Assembly: GCA_009823505.1 (NCBI GenBank)
Contig: VZQC01002896.1
Span: 1,336,948 to 1,400,947 of the forward strand
Direction of reading: 5' to 3'
Source of the DNA: Rhizomys pruinosus
Taxonomy: Eukaryota; Chordata; Mammalia; Rodentia; Spalacidae
Length of the DNA stretch: 64,000 nt
Made by a program: the position numbers and the translations under genes. Below are positions 34,861 to 45,957 of the stretch, in pieces. Every line of letters starts with the position of its first letter. Within the stretch, counting starts at the first letter, position 1. The notes under the pieces were generated by a model, which saw only the letters and a list, made by a program, of their open reading frames with translations, was not told the DNA's origin and did not search any database.

Positions 34861-35094
34861 AGGTTCCTCTTTAGCATCTGTTTTCTTGTTGAGGGTTCTC
34901 TGAGCTTCTTGGTGTGCACCTTGGTGTGGTTCTTTAAGATTGAGAAATACTTGGCTGTTGTTGATGTACTGTCTTATGGCCTCAGATTCTGATCCCTTCC
35001 TGCTATTTGCCAGCACAAGTGGCTCCTTAGTGTTATCTTTTGTCTGTTTTTGAAATAGGCTCTCTGGTAGCCTGTTGAAGTCTCTGTTGTCCAT
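34861..35094 (-). other. Unidentified antisense reading frame beside the L1 fragment
   Basis: A minus-strand frame of 88 codons (34828-35094) with no recognised family. It abuts the L1 ORF2 remnant and runs into a degenerate B1 at its start, so it is most likely old L1 or chance sequence, not a gene. Confidence 0.25.
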
Positions 35095-35190
35095 TGTAGC
35101 TGAGGATGACCTTGAACTCCTGAGCTCTTAGCTCCAGTCCAACCCTTCTGAGTGCTTGGATTTTGGCCATGCACCACCATGCCTGGCTTG
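35095..35190 (-). repeat. Old B1 fragment
   Basis: gatgaccttgaactcctgag to gcaccaccatgcctggctt. Confidence 0.7.
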
Positions 35191-35342
35191 GAAGAAAACT
35201 TTTCTTCTTTTTCCCTAGCTCTTCAGTAGGTTTTCACATGTAGCCTGGCAGGATCACATGATAAGGTAAAAGTCTAGATCACAGGGATGCAGGAAGTTAA
35301 AATGTCTTCCCTTAAACAAAGAAAACTGGAAAAGAAGTAAGG

Positions 35343-35460
35343 CTTACACCAGGAGGTGCATGCTTTTCCCGTGCCTTTAGGGAGGCAGAGGCAGGCTGAT
35401 CTCTGAGTTCCAGGCCAGGTGGGGCTACCAGGGGACCCTGTCTTAAAAAAAAGAAAATGT
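35343..35460 (+). repeat. B1 SINE, sense, damaged
   Basis: ggcagaggcaggctgatctc to gaccctgtcttaaaaaa. Confidence 0.8.
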
Positions 35461-35817
35461 AAAAAGAAAAAAGAAGTAAGTATTGTTTGAAGGTCATTGC
35501 TTTTAAAACAAAATCTACATATAAAAGGAGTACTATGGCCCTGTCTGCAACCTCAGAACAAATATTAATTATCCTGGAATTCTTGCTGCCCAGATGGTGA
35601 GGAACTTAAACTAGACTTTGGAGTGAGGGGCTCTTTTCCTTTCCGAGTCCCCATAATTTCCCCTATATATTTTTTTCCCTAGCTTGTATTTTTTTCCCTG
35701 CTCAGACACAGGAGGGCCAGTGTCCGCCTCTCATGTCTCCTTGTATTTGTACTACTTGATGGTCCGTACACCTCAGCTCCCTGGGCAGTTAAAATAGTGA
35801 TTTTGTGGTATGGCTTT

Positions 35818-35821
<4 letters not shown>

Positions 35822-35887
<66 letters not shown>

Positions 35888-35909
35888 GTGTGTGTGTGTG
35901 TGTGTGTGT
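35822..35909. repeat. (CT)n-(TG)n compound microsatellite
   Basis: About 64 bases of uninterrupted CT repeats run directly into about 23 bases of TG repeats. Confidence 0.97.
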
Positions 35910-36004
35910 ATATATTTTATGTGTGGGGATCTGTAGGCCAGAGAACAGTGTTGGGTGTTGTTTCCAGGGTATATTCCATGCTTTTATTTTTAGTTAAGAC
36001 TTGT

Positions 36005-36440
36005 TTTTGTTTTTGTTTTTATCAGTCTCCCTGTAGCCTCAGCTGTCTTAGAACTTACTATGTAGACTAGATTGACCTTGAACTCACAAGAGATCTGCCT
36101 GCCTCTGCCTCCTGAGTGCTGGGATTAAAGGTGTGAGCCACCAGGCCCCCCCCCCGATTTGGTTAAGGTGGTTTTTTTTTTTTTTTTTGGCTTTTTGAGA
36201 CAGGGTCTTCCTGCAGCCCCAGCTGTCCTGGAACTCTCTATGTAGACCAAGCTGGCTGTGAAGTCATCCACCTGCCTCTGCTAGATTAAAGATATGCACT
36301 CCCATGACTGGCCATTATTTTTCTATTTTGAGACATGTAGTCTTCAGTGTAGCTGTAGCCCTGGCTCCTCTGCAATCCCTCATCCTCCTGCCTCAGCTCT
36401 TCCAGTGCTGGAAGTTTAAGGGTATGCCACTATGCCTAGT
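36005..36440 (-). repeat. Three antisense B1-type SINEs
   Basis: 36025-36145, 36170-36315 and an old copy at 36320-36440. Confidence 0.8.
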
Positions 36441-36506
36441 TTGTTTTATAATTTTAATGTTTCATTATACATGTGATTTTAAATGTGGTTTTTTTTGGGG
36501 GGGGGG

Positions 36507-36750
36507 TTGGAGAGATGGCTCAGCAGTTAAGAGCACTGACTGCTCTTGCAGAGGACCCAGGTTCAATTCTTAGCACCCACATGGCGGTTAAGAAGAACAG
36601 TCTTCAGTGCCAGGCGTGGTGGTGCACGCCTTTAATCCCAGCAGAGGCAGGCAGATCTCTGTGAGTTCAAGGCCAGCCTGGTCTACAGAGTGATTTCAAG
36701 GCCAGCTGGGGCTACAGGGGGAGACCCTGTCTCAAGACAAAAAAAAAGTG
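36507..36750 (+). repeat. Truncated B2 joined to B1
   Basis: B2 head to acatggcggttaagaagaac (36598), then a B1 from gccaggcgtggtggtgcacg (36609). Confidence 0.88.
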
Positions 36751-36914
36751 ACTTTTATTCTTGGAGCAAGTTCAGTAGGCTATTGGTAATCTTGACAGAT
36801 GTGACAGAAGCCTAAAGCCAATTAAGGGAGGTCTATCAATCATTTTCCTGTATCTAGACATAGGAGGAACAGTTGAATGGGTATATATAATAGTATAATA
36901 GAAATCTTTGAACA

Positions 36915-37030
36915 ATCCCAGCTGGCCTGGAGCTCACTATGTAGACCAGGCTGGCCTTGAACTCACAGAGATCCGCTGGCATCTGCCTCCCAAGTGCTAG
37001 GATTAAAGGCATGCGCCACCACGCCTAGCT
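36915..37030 (-). repeat. B1 truncated at its tail side
   Basis: Starts at tcccagctggcctggagctc without a T-tract. Ends gccaccacgcctagct. Confidence 0.85.
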
Positions 37031-37175
37031 ATTTATTTGATTTCTTACGTGTCCACCCTCATTGCCTTAGCTGAAAAATTAGGGATCAGCCAGAAGATAA
37101 AGTGTACAACAAGGTCTCAGAACTAGGGAGGTGGAGGTCAAGGTCATCCATGCACATAAAAAATATTCAAAATGT

Positions 37176-37430
37176 GGGCTGGAGAGATGGCCTAGTGGTT
37201 AAGAGCGCCGACCGCTCTTACAGAGGACCCGGGTTCGATCCCCAGCATCCACATGGCGGCCGAGAACCGTCTGAAACTCCAATTCCAGGAGAACTCCAGT
37301 TCCAGGGGAATCCGACGCCTGCTTCTGACCTCCGCGGCATTGCGTGACACGGTGCACAGACCTGCATGCAGACAGTACATTCATACACATACAGAAATAA
37401 CTAAAATTAATAAAAAAAAATTAAAAAAAA
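37176..37430 (+). repeat. Full-length sense B2
   Basis: ggctggagagatggcctagt, gggttcgatccccagc and an A-rich tail. Confidence 0.95.
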
Positions 37431-37746
37431 TATTCAAAATGTGAAATGGTATTTGAAGTTCATTACTGTCTGGTATGGGGTGCTTGGGTATGTGAATGTT
37501 CAGGCCTCTCTGGATATACTGTTCTTCCTTAGTTTAGTCTTTAACTGTCCAGTATCTGGGAATAAATCTGAAATTAATCATGAGCATTTTATGGGCAGCC
37601 CTAGTTTTACAGCAAAGTCATAATTCTGTGACTGTCTCATGCAAATGAATATCATATACTTTGTTGACCTTTATACACAAAAATCACATTTGTGGACAAG
37701 TTATGTTTTTCCTGTTTTTAAGACTAAGAGACTTATTTTCTTTAAT

Positions 37747-37957
37747 TAATTTTTTTATGTGTATGAATGTACTGTCTGCATGCAGATCTGTGCACCCGTG
37801 TCGTGCAATGCCGTGGAGGTCAGAAGAGGGTGTCGGATTCCCCTGGAACTGGAGTTAAAGATGGTTCTCAGCCGCCATGTGGGTGCTGGGGATTGAACCC
37901 TGGTCCTCTGCAAGAGCAGTCCGCACTCTTAACTGCTAGGCCATCTCTCCAGCCCCT
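37747..37957 (-). repeat. B2 SINE, antisense
   Basis: gtgcaatgccgtggaggtca to ggccatctctccagcccc. Confidence 0.95.
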
Positions 37958-38524
37958 AGACTTATTTTCTACTTAACCTTCAAGGAGGATCTTTGAGGTC
38001 TAATTTATTTACATCAAATAAGAAATTACCCTAGGACAGTGCTTCTTAGAGTTCGCCCTTAAGCAGCAGTGCCAGGTCATGTGGAGCCTGTTCCAAATGC
38101 ATTGTATCAGACTCTGGGATGAATCCTGTCAGTGTGTTTTAACAGGTCCTCCCAGGTGAAAGGATGTAAGTCAGTCCTGGAAAGGATGATAAGTAGATGG
38201 CACTGGGTCCTTCCCCCCTACCCCCACCCCCCCTTTGCAGCTGGGCCCTTTTATGGAATGGTGCAACCAATGTAATTGGCCACAAGAGGGTGATGCTGGT
38301 AAGAGTCTGGCAGTACAAAGGAGGTCCCCTTTCATTGAGTCTGCTCAGTCCTCTCTCTCTGTTTTGCCCAAAGCTGACTCATTATGGCATACATGCCTCT
38401 GAGCTTGTTGATACTTTTTGTTTGCCAGATTGATTTACCAGCTGTGGGAATATGAAATCTGGTAGTAATTTTGAATATCTTTATTTCTCTGGGAATAAGA
38501 TTTATTTAAAAAACTTGTTCTGAA

Positions 38525-38682
38525 GCCAGGAGTGGTGGCACATGCCTTTAATCCCAGCACTTGGGAAGCAGAGGCAGGCAGATCTCTGTGAGTTCAAGGC
38601 CAGCCTGATCTACATAGAGAGCTCCAGGCCAGCTGGAGCTACAGGGAGACCCTGTCTCAAAAAGACCAAAAAAAACCCCAAA
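38525..38682 (+). repeat. B1 SINE, sense
   Basis: gccaggagtggtggcacatg to ctcaaaaagaccaaaaaa. Confidence 0.94.
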
Positions 38683-38782
38683 ACTTGTTCCGTATTTAGT
38701 GTTATATGTGTTGAAACCAAGAGAGTTCATGTTGTTGGATGAAGGTCCTCTGGGGGAGGAGGCAGTGTATGTAGCATCTTTT

Positions 38783-40206
38783 TTTTTTTTTTTAATTTTT
38801 TTATTGGAATTCAAAATTTTTTTATTTATTTTATTTTTAAGGGATTCTACAATATAATGACGCAGTTGTTTGCAGATAACATTGATGTTACTCAGTATGT
38901 CATACAATTAGGTAATTGGTGTATTTTGCAAGTATCTATGTCCAAATTTTGAACAACCCAAGGTTCCCATAGTCCAGTTGGAGAAGCTTGTATGCACAGG
39001 CATGTTGATCAGTTAGGAGTCCAGACTCTATTCCTGTAGTCTCATGATTCACCCCTATCTCTCTGCAGCCCTTACAATCTACCACGCCTCCTCTTCCGCA
39101 GTTTGTTCCCTGGGCTTTGGGAAAGGGGCACAAGTGGGTGAGAAGAAAACAGTCTAATTTCTTTGGAGTTGTCATTTTGGACTCTAGTCTGTTCAGGTTG
39201 TTTCCCTTCATGGGTTGACAGCTTTTCCAGTGATACCCTTTTTAGTCATACTAACAAAGCACAAGCTATTGGATGTACAGGCATTTAAGCAGTACCAATT
39301 ATTATGTCAAGCTAAGCTGTGAGCATAGACACAGATGCTTGGATGGTATGTTAATCCGCAAACTGTGGTTTCTCTATAAAGGGTGACAAGTTCTTATTGT
39401 GGCTTATAACATCTCCTAACCACTAGAGGACATAAGCTTGTGGCATCCACTGTGAGTTATTCCTCCAAGGAGAGAGCTAATAGCCAAATAGATTTGGGAT
39501 ATATATATAGACACTTGGTTGCCAGTGTTGCACAGTATCTCCAGGCTGTTGAGGTGTAGCTGATATTGATGGAGGAGTCTTGCTTGTCTCAGGGAGACCA
39601 ATATTTTGCTGTATTGCTTTAGTGGCCTTTGGTAACGCTTTCTGGCATTTCAGAGGCCAGTTGTACGCTAGCAAGTGACGTCTCATAACATTTTTCATGC
39701 TCACACCAGGTCTTCGACAACAGGCACTTACTGCCTTTTCCTTGCATATATCCCACTTATAGGCAAAAGGCCTTTATAATTTGGGGGGGGGGTTGAATCC
39801 CCTAGCCAACATCTCCTAGGCAGAATAATTCATTGCTGATGTCAGAGCTTTCCTGTAGTAATATATTTTGCTTAATTACACAACTTATAAACACTTTACT
39901 ATTGAATTTGGCTCTAGTTAGGGAAATATCCTTTCACAGTTCCTATGCCTATCAATCAGTTATGCCTGTTTTATAGGAAATTACCGCTGTAACAGTTGGC
40001 TCGACTTTACAGTTAGGGAATGATTTCATTACCATCATGTTTTTCTTTTTCCTATAAAGGGGAGAGGTAGGAAGGTTTCTCAGTATCTGGAAGGTAAACT
40101 TCATTAGGGCCCATTATAAACAATTAACCCCAATATTATTCAGAGAGATGCTCAGTGTCTGTGACTCAGGCAGTCTGAGGTTCCTCTTTCTGTACTGTTC
40201 AGATGG
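38783..40206 (-). mobile_element. 5'-truncated antisense L1, alternative 3' terminus
   Basis: Flanked by the 16-bp target duplication gtatgtagcatctttt at 38767-38782 and 40207-40222. Its body from 39060 rightwards matches 32255-33250. The 280 bases next to the poly-A are different and instead share aagggattc-acaatataa with 50640-50800. It is therefore a related L1 subfamily with another 3' end. Confidence 0.78.
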
Positions 40207-40287
40207 GTATGTAGCATCTTTTGATTGGGGTACACTTATTGAACATACCCTATCTGGAAGATAAGTTTGCAAACATTCATTTAACTT

Positions 40288-40400
40288 TTGAGACAAGGTC
40301 TCCCTGCAGCCCCAGCTGTCCTGGAACTCACTGTTTTCATTCACAGATCCACCTGGCTCTGCCTCCTGAGTGCTAGGACTAAAGGCTGCACCCCCAGGCC
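40288..40400 (-). repeat. Shortened B1
   Basis: gagacaaggtctccctgcag to actaaaggctgcaccccc. Confidence 0.82.
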
Positions 40401-41111
40401 CCGAATTTCCCCTACTCTTAAATGCTGGGGTTTTGATGTTGTAATGTTTTTATTCTCTCCAGGCTAAAGTTTTCTCTATTACATGTATTCTAGTCACTTT
40501 TTCTGGTCAATAGTTTTTCATGTTATCTCTTACATATATGCCTGGAACAGTCTTAGAATACATTTAATACTGTCATTTAACTGAGATTTAAGTTTAAAAA
40601 TTTTATTTTTATTACATATTTTTCTTTGAACATTTCATACTCCATAAAATATATTTTGATAATATTTGCCTCCTACTCCTAACCCCACCAACTTCAGGTC
40701 CTCTTTTATAAGTAACCTGCCAGATGCACCTGGTGCCACCCTAGACTCCTGGGTATGAGGCCACCCACTGGAACACAGTCCACCCATTAGGAGCCACACC
40801 CTTAAACTGGGAGGTGGCCTTAAGCCTTTGTTGAGGGAGGGTCTGGAATGTTGACTGGCTGGAATTCGGTACAGCTCTGCGCAGGCATCCACGGCTGCTC
40901 TGTAAGTTCATGAATACAGTGGTTCTGTCATGTATAGAAGACACCGTTTTGCTCCAGTTCTGTCCCCCATTTTCCCCTCCCTGCAGTCCCCTTCCCCACC
41001 TCTGGGTCTTCCAATCTACTTATCTCCTTTTTTACAGTGGTCCCTAATCCTAGGGGAAAAGTTCTGTGATATAGTTATTGCTCCACAGATATGCTTTGCA
41101 TTTTGACCTGT

Positions 41112-41477
41112 TGTGAATTTTTTGGGGGGAGGGGGTGTTTTTTTATGTAGATCAGACTGGCCTTGAACTCACACAGATCCACCTGCCTCTGCCTCCCGAG
41201 TGTGGGATTAAAGGTGTGTGCCACCATGCCCAGCTGAATTTCTTTTACATATATTTTATATTATTCTTATTTTAATTTATGTGTATAAGTATATTGCCTG
41301 CATGTGTGTAAGTGCACCGGTGTTGTGCAGTGTCCATGGAGGTCAGAAGAGGGGGTCAGATCCCCTGGAACTGGACCTACAGACATTTTTGCTGCCATAT
41401 GGGTACTGGGAGTCAAACCCAGGTATTGTGCAATAGCACCCAGAGCTCTTAATTGCTAAGCCATCTCTCCAGGCCCC
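41112..41477 (-). repeat. B1 and B2 inside the antisense L1
   Basis: B1 41140-41235 (tail side truncated) and B2 41245-41477. Confidence 0.85.
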
Positions 41478-41909
41478 AGTTGTAAATTTCTGTGTAAACT
41501 ACCATCCACTGCACAAAGAAACTTCTCTGAGATCTGAGGGCTGCACTAGTCTATATTCGTTTGAAGATACAAATTTATAGAGCAGTTTGAAAGGACATTC
41601 ATTTAGCAAACAATAATAACAGGCTCATTCCAGGGGCCCATCCTCATACCCTATGGGTTCTTGGCAGATTTATAATACCAGGCATGTATTTCTTCCTTGT
41701 GGTGCAGGCCTTAAATCCAATCAGAGAAAATTTGGCTCCCCAGTAACACTGTGCCACTATTGCACTGATGGCATCTCTTGCCTTCCCAATTGTTATTGTA
41801 GCTCACAGGGTTCATAGCTGAGCAAAACTGATGATGACTTCTTTTCTCTCAGCAGCCTGCATAGCACTTTCTGGTGCTATGAAAGCAAGCCAGTAGGGAG
41901 GAAGCTTGC

Positions 41910-41991
41910 CAGATTGATTTCTGCATGTCCTATGTCAGTGTGTATGTCTGCAGATTGATTTCTGAATGTCCTATGTCAGTGTGTGTGTCTG
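41910..41991 (+). repeat. 41-bp tandem duplication inside L1
   Basis: Two adjacent 41-bp units starting cagattgatttctg and ending gtgt(a/g)tgtctg. They differ at two positions and lie within the antisense L1 3' region. Confidence 0.9.
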
Positions 41992-42210
41992 CAGCAGTAG
42001 TATCTTTGCATCAAGTTCTGGTGGACAACCAAGAACAGTGGCAATAGCTTGTAGTGTTTTGGGGTCTCCAGGACAGCCTGACCAACAATTCAAGGTGTAA
42101 TCCTACATCTAGTGCTGGACTTTTTGTTTGGCAACGATTGGCTTCTGGGAGCAATAGTATCCCCTGTGTAGAGTAGCTCTAATTAAATTTTCTGCCTCTC
42201 TCTATGCCTT

Positions 42211-42237
42211 TCTGTCTGTCTGTCTGTCTGTCTGTCT
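42211..42237. repeat. (TGTC)n repeat
   Basis: Six TGTC units inside the antisense L1 region. Confidence 0.9.
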
Positions 42238-42438
42238 CACCTCTCCCTCCTGTGTGTAGCTTATAAAATAATAGATTTCCATATGGCCTTTTCAAATATC
42301 CTTACTGTTATCCCTCCATCCTTTTCCCCATTTAAATTTCCACTTGATTTCACCTATGTTCTATCCTTCCTCAAGAACTGTCTTCTCCCTCCCACCAATG
42401 GTGCCTCTCTAGTTTCTTGCGTTTTAAAATTGTTTGTA

Positions 42439-42560
42439 TAGGCTAGGCATGATGGCACATGCCTTTAATCCCAGCACTCAGGAGACAAAGGCAGGCAGAT
42501 CAAGGCCAGCCGGTCTACATATTTAGTTCCAGCTGGGAGACCTGTCTCAAAAAAGACTGA
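42439..42560 (+). repeat. B1 SINE, sense, with losses
   Basis: ggctaggcatgatggcacat to gacctgtctcaaaaa. Confidence 0.85.
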
Positions 42561-42574
42561 ATGAATGATTGTAT

Positions 42575-42875
42575 ACATGTGTGTCTGCAAATGAGCCCAG
42601 GTGCCCAAGGAGCCTAGAAGGTTGTGTGTAGGTGCTGGGATCTGAATTCAAATCCTTTGGTGTTTGTTTGGTTTTGGTCTTTTTGAGACAGATTTCTCCC
42701 TTTAGTCCCAGCTGGTCTTTTGCTCACTCTGTAGACCAGGCTGGCCTTGAACTCACAGAGATCTGCCTGCCTCTGCCGCCCCAGTGCTGGGATTAAAGTT
42801 GTGCACCACCACCACGCCCGGCTTTCAAATCCTTTGTAAGAGCAATATATACTCTTAAATATGCCTGCAGCCTGT
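42575..42875 (-). repeat. B3-type SINE split by B1
   Basis: Outer SINE interrupted at ttcaaatcctttg (42646-42658), repeated at 42823-42835. Inner antisense B1 42672-42822. Confidence 0.8.
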
Positions 42876-42904
42876 AACTAAAATTTTTTTGGTAAAAATA
42901 TTTA

Positions 42905-42985
42905 TTTATAGCTTGGCATGCTAGAGCACACCTTTAATCCCAGCACTTGAAAAGCAGAGGCAGGCTGATTTGTGTGAGCCTAGTA
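42905..42985 (+). repeat. Truncated sense B1
   Basis: gcttggcatgctagagcaca to ggcaggctgatttgtgtgag. Confidence 0.7.
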
Positions 42986-43004
42986 AAAAAAAGTATTTAT
43001 TTAT

Positions 43005-43412
43005 TTGCATGTGCATACCATGGTGTTTGTGTGGTTCATAAGACAACTCTATGGAATTACTGCTTTCCTTTCACTATGGGTTCTGGTAATTGAACTCAGG
43101 TTGTTAGGCTTGCACAGCAAGTACTTTTTTTTTTTTTTATTTTATTTATTTTTGTATGTGTATGAGTGTACTGTCTGCATGTAGGTCTGTGCACCCATGT
43201 CGTGCAATGCCGCGGAGGTCAGAAGAGGGTCTCGGATTCCCCTGGAACTGGAGTTCTCCTGGAATTGGAGTTACAGATGGTTCTTAGCCGCCATGTGGGT
43301 GCTGGGAATCGAACCCGGGTCCTCTGCAATAGCAGTCGGTGCTCTTAACCGCTAGGCTATCTCTCCAGCCCCACAGCAAGTACTTTTACCCACTGAGCCA
43401 TCTAGCTGGCCT
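43005..43412 (-). repeat. B3-type SINE split by a young B2
   Basis: Inner B2 43129-43371, bracketed by cacagcaagtactttt (43113-43128 and 43372-43387). The outer SINE resumes with cactgagccatctagctggc. Confidence 0.92.
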
Positions 43413-43424
43413 TTTTATCTGTTT

Positions 43425-43870
43425 TTCTTTTTTTTTTTTCTTTTTGAGAGAGGGTCTCCCTTTAGTACCAGCTGGCCTGGAGCTTACTATGTTGACCAGG
43501 CTGGCCTTGAACTCAGCCTCTGCCTCCCCAGTGCTGAGACTAAAAGTGTGCACCACCATGCCTGGCTTTTTTTTTTTTTTTTTTTTAAAAGACTGGGTCT
43601 CCCTGTAGCCAGTCTGCTGCAACTCTGTAGACAAGGCTGGCCTTGAAATCAGAGATCGCCTGCCTCTGCCTCCTGAATGCTGAGACTAAAGGTGTGTGCC
43701 ACCATTCCCAGATTTTTTTTTTTTTTTGGTCTTTTTGAGACAGGGTCTCCCTGTAGCCCCAGCTGTCTTGGAACTCACTGTGTAGATCAGGCTGGCCTTG
43801 AATTCACAGAGATCAACCTGCCTCTGCCTCCCAAGTGCTAGGATTAAAGGCGTGCACCACCATGCCCGGC
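43425..43870 (-). repeat. Three antisense B1s
   Basis: 43425-43566, 43567-43712 and 43715-43870. The last is closest to consensus. Confidence 0.92.
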
Positions 43871-43871
43871 C

Positions 43872-44088
43872 CAGATGTTTTTAAAGTTTATGTGTATGAG
43901 TGTATTGCCTCCATGTGTATAAGTGCACCTATGTTTTCAGTGCCTGCAGAGGTCAGAAGAGGGCATCAGGTCCCCTGAAACTGGAGTTACAGATGGTTGT
44001 TAGCTGCCATGTGGGTGCTGGGAATGGAACCCTGGTCTTCCGCAAGAATAGTCAGTACTCTTAACTGAACAATCTCTCTGGCCCCTTG
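43872..44088 (-). repeat. B2/B3-type SINE
   Basis: ttgcctccatgtgtataagt to aacaatctctctggcccc. Confidence 0.82.
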
Positions 44089-44149
44089 GAACCTTATTTA
44101 AGTGATCACCTGGTGACCATATGGTAATGAAAGATTTGTTAAGGCATTT

Positions 44150-44760
44150 TTTTTTAGCTTTAAGTTTTTTATTGAAATTCAGCTTCAGCTTCAGAATTAA
44201 GTTTCACACAGTATTACACTTTTAACCAGTGTTCTAACATGCTTCACGTGATTGCTGCAAGTATCTAAGAATTGACACTTTAATCTCACATGATACCAAT
44301 TTCATACATGTTAAAATCTTGGCTGTTTCCCCATTTGTTCTTATCTCAATGTCAAGAGTAAAAAAGTTCAAATATTGAAAATTTAGGTTGTTAGTACTGT
44401 GACCACCATAATATAGAAAAGAAAAATTTACTCAATCTTAACTGTTTAGAATTCTTGCTAACATTTACCACAGTAATGGAATTTGAATTTTAACACAATC
44501 ATAGGAAATTCTCATTAAAACATTCAAGCATTCTCTACTGAAGCACATTTAAAGTTATAAAATGTTTTATTTCTTAACTTATATATGGCATGTTCTTAAT
44601 ACATGCTAAGAATGGCCTAATATGTTTTCAAAAATTATTCTCATTTTCTGTGAGATGGCAACTCTATTATGAACTCTTTCAGTCTTGGTAAAAACAAAGA
44701 ATTGAAATTATCTAAATTCCAAAGATTCGTTAGTCATAGGTAATTCACTTTGTTTAGGCT
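44150..44760 (-). other. AT-rich antisense block with retrocopy-like 3' end
   Basis: On the minus strand it ends gctgaatttcaataaaaaac followed by ttaaagctaaaaaaaa, that is, an AATAAA signal about 15 bases before an A run. Upstream lie about 590 bases of AT-rich, SINE-free sequence resembling a 3' UTR. The source gene was not recognised and no target duplication was identified. Confidence 0.35.
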
Positions 44761-44777
44761 CTGCTTTTGTTTATTTG

Positions 44778-44850
44778 GGCTGGGGGTGTAGTTCAGAGTG
44801 CTTTCCTAGCATACACAAGGTCCTTGATCCAATCCCTAGAACCCCAAAAA
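44778..44850 (+). repeat. ID SINE, sense
   Basis: ggctgggggtgtagttcaga then gtgctttcctagcatacaca, and a B-box-like gatccaatccc before an A-rich end. Confidence 0.8.
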
Positions 44851-45037
44851 AAGTCCATTTGCTGTGTCAATATTATTTTCCTGGGTGGTACTGGTTCTCT
44901 TTGAATGATGCTTCAGAAGTTTTATTTGAGAAATATTATCTATGATGGATAATTGTTTCCCTTCTTGTCTTTGGCAAGTGTGAGAGTTTCCCACTTCTCT
45001 GGATATCCCTAGAGACTTTTCCTGGGGAGATGTTTTT

Positions 45038-45040
<3 letters not shown>

Positions 45041-45085
<45 letters not shown>
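45041..45085. repeat. (CA)n microsatellite
   Basis: Perfect CA dinucleotide run of about 22 units. Confidence 0.97.
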
Positions 45086-45087
<2 letters not shown>

Positions 45088-45094
45088 TATCCCA

Positions 45095-45720
45095 GATAGG
45101 GAATCCACAATAGACCAAAGCAATGATTGCACTAAAGTCCAACTCGGTGAACCAATGAGTTTTTTGGGGTTACTAATGGGAATATAGAGGTTACTTAAAG
45201 GAGCAAGAATAACTCAAAAGCAGGCATGGAAAAGCCCATCCCAACATAGTAATAACTCATACTTGAGAAAGCTGTACCCTTAGGACCCTTCCTCCATACA
45301 ACTTGCAGGCAGCTCAATCAGTCCTAGAATCTCTTTAGCACCTCTAGCCAGAGTCTCCACCCCCAGTAGTTGTTTACTCTTTATAAAGCTGGGGGAGGGG
45401 GCCTCCACAGTCTTGCAGGTTTCTACTTGCTCAGACAGGTAATGTTTTGTTTGCCTCAGGAGTCTTGTGGGCCTTCCCCTGTCTCCTGGAGGGAATGTTT
45501 CAATTTGATGGAATGTGCTCTACAATTGTCACTGGTGAGATGGCTTCCAGTCTCTGTTGCTATCTGGGCATTGATAGCAGAATGACTATGGTGGTATCAG
45601 GCTGGTTAGTGTGGAGGAATAAGGGCTGGGCCTGGAAACTTCATCATAGAACACCTGCTCCTGTGCTGGCAGTTCACTGAAGTACTGATCATCTGGGTCA
45701 CCTTTTAAATACTTGTGGTA
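45095..45720 (-). mobile_element. Interspersed rodent retroelement fragment, probably L1-related
   Basis: Plus-strand text such as ttttttggggttactaatgg then gaatatagaggttactt, and acaattgtcactggtgagatggct, resembles a dispersed mouse repeat that I associate with L1 antisense sequence. No coding frame survives. The exact family is uncertain. Confidence 0.45.
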
Positions 45721-45957
45721 GTATGTTGACACATGGGCCTTCCTTTTTACCATCCTTATCTACTTATAAATTTTTTCATTTAAAACAGGACTTTGCTAAA
45801 GTCTTCTGTTTCTATCCCCTGCATCTGTTCCCTAACATTGGCTAGTGATGTTTACTGTTTCATATTGTTCCCCCTTCCCCGCTATGTCCTGGCTTCTCAC
45901 ATCAGTACATGAGGATCTAGTTTGTTTCTTTTATTTGTTTTTCTATTCATTTATTTA

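Larger units (their letters stand above)
40600..42430 (-). mobile_element. Antisense L1 3' UTR (Lx-like), split by SINEs
   Basis: The left end reads ttcatactccataaaatata then ttttgataatatttgcctcc, the antisense of the rodent L1 3' terminus. The right part includes gaaacttctctgagatctga, ctatgaaagcaagccagtag and other stretches I recognise from mouse Lx antisense sequence. A B1 and a B2 (about 41112-41477) interrupt it between gttgtgaattt and gttgtaaattt, a probable target duplication. The right edge, near 42430, is uncertain. Confidence 0.75.

Noticed and set aside
34828..35094. 88-codon minus-strand frame as a novel gene
   Set aside because: Flanked by an L1 ORF2 remnant and a B1; no independent support.
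35797..36070. Serine/leucine-rich reading frames
   Set aside because: Translated (CT)n and (TG)n microsatellite.
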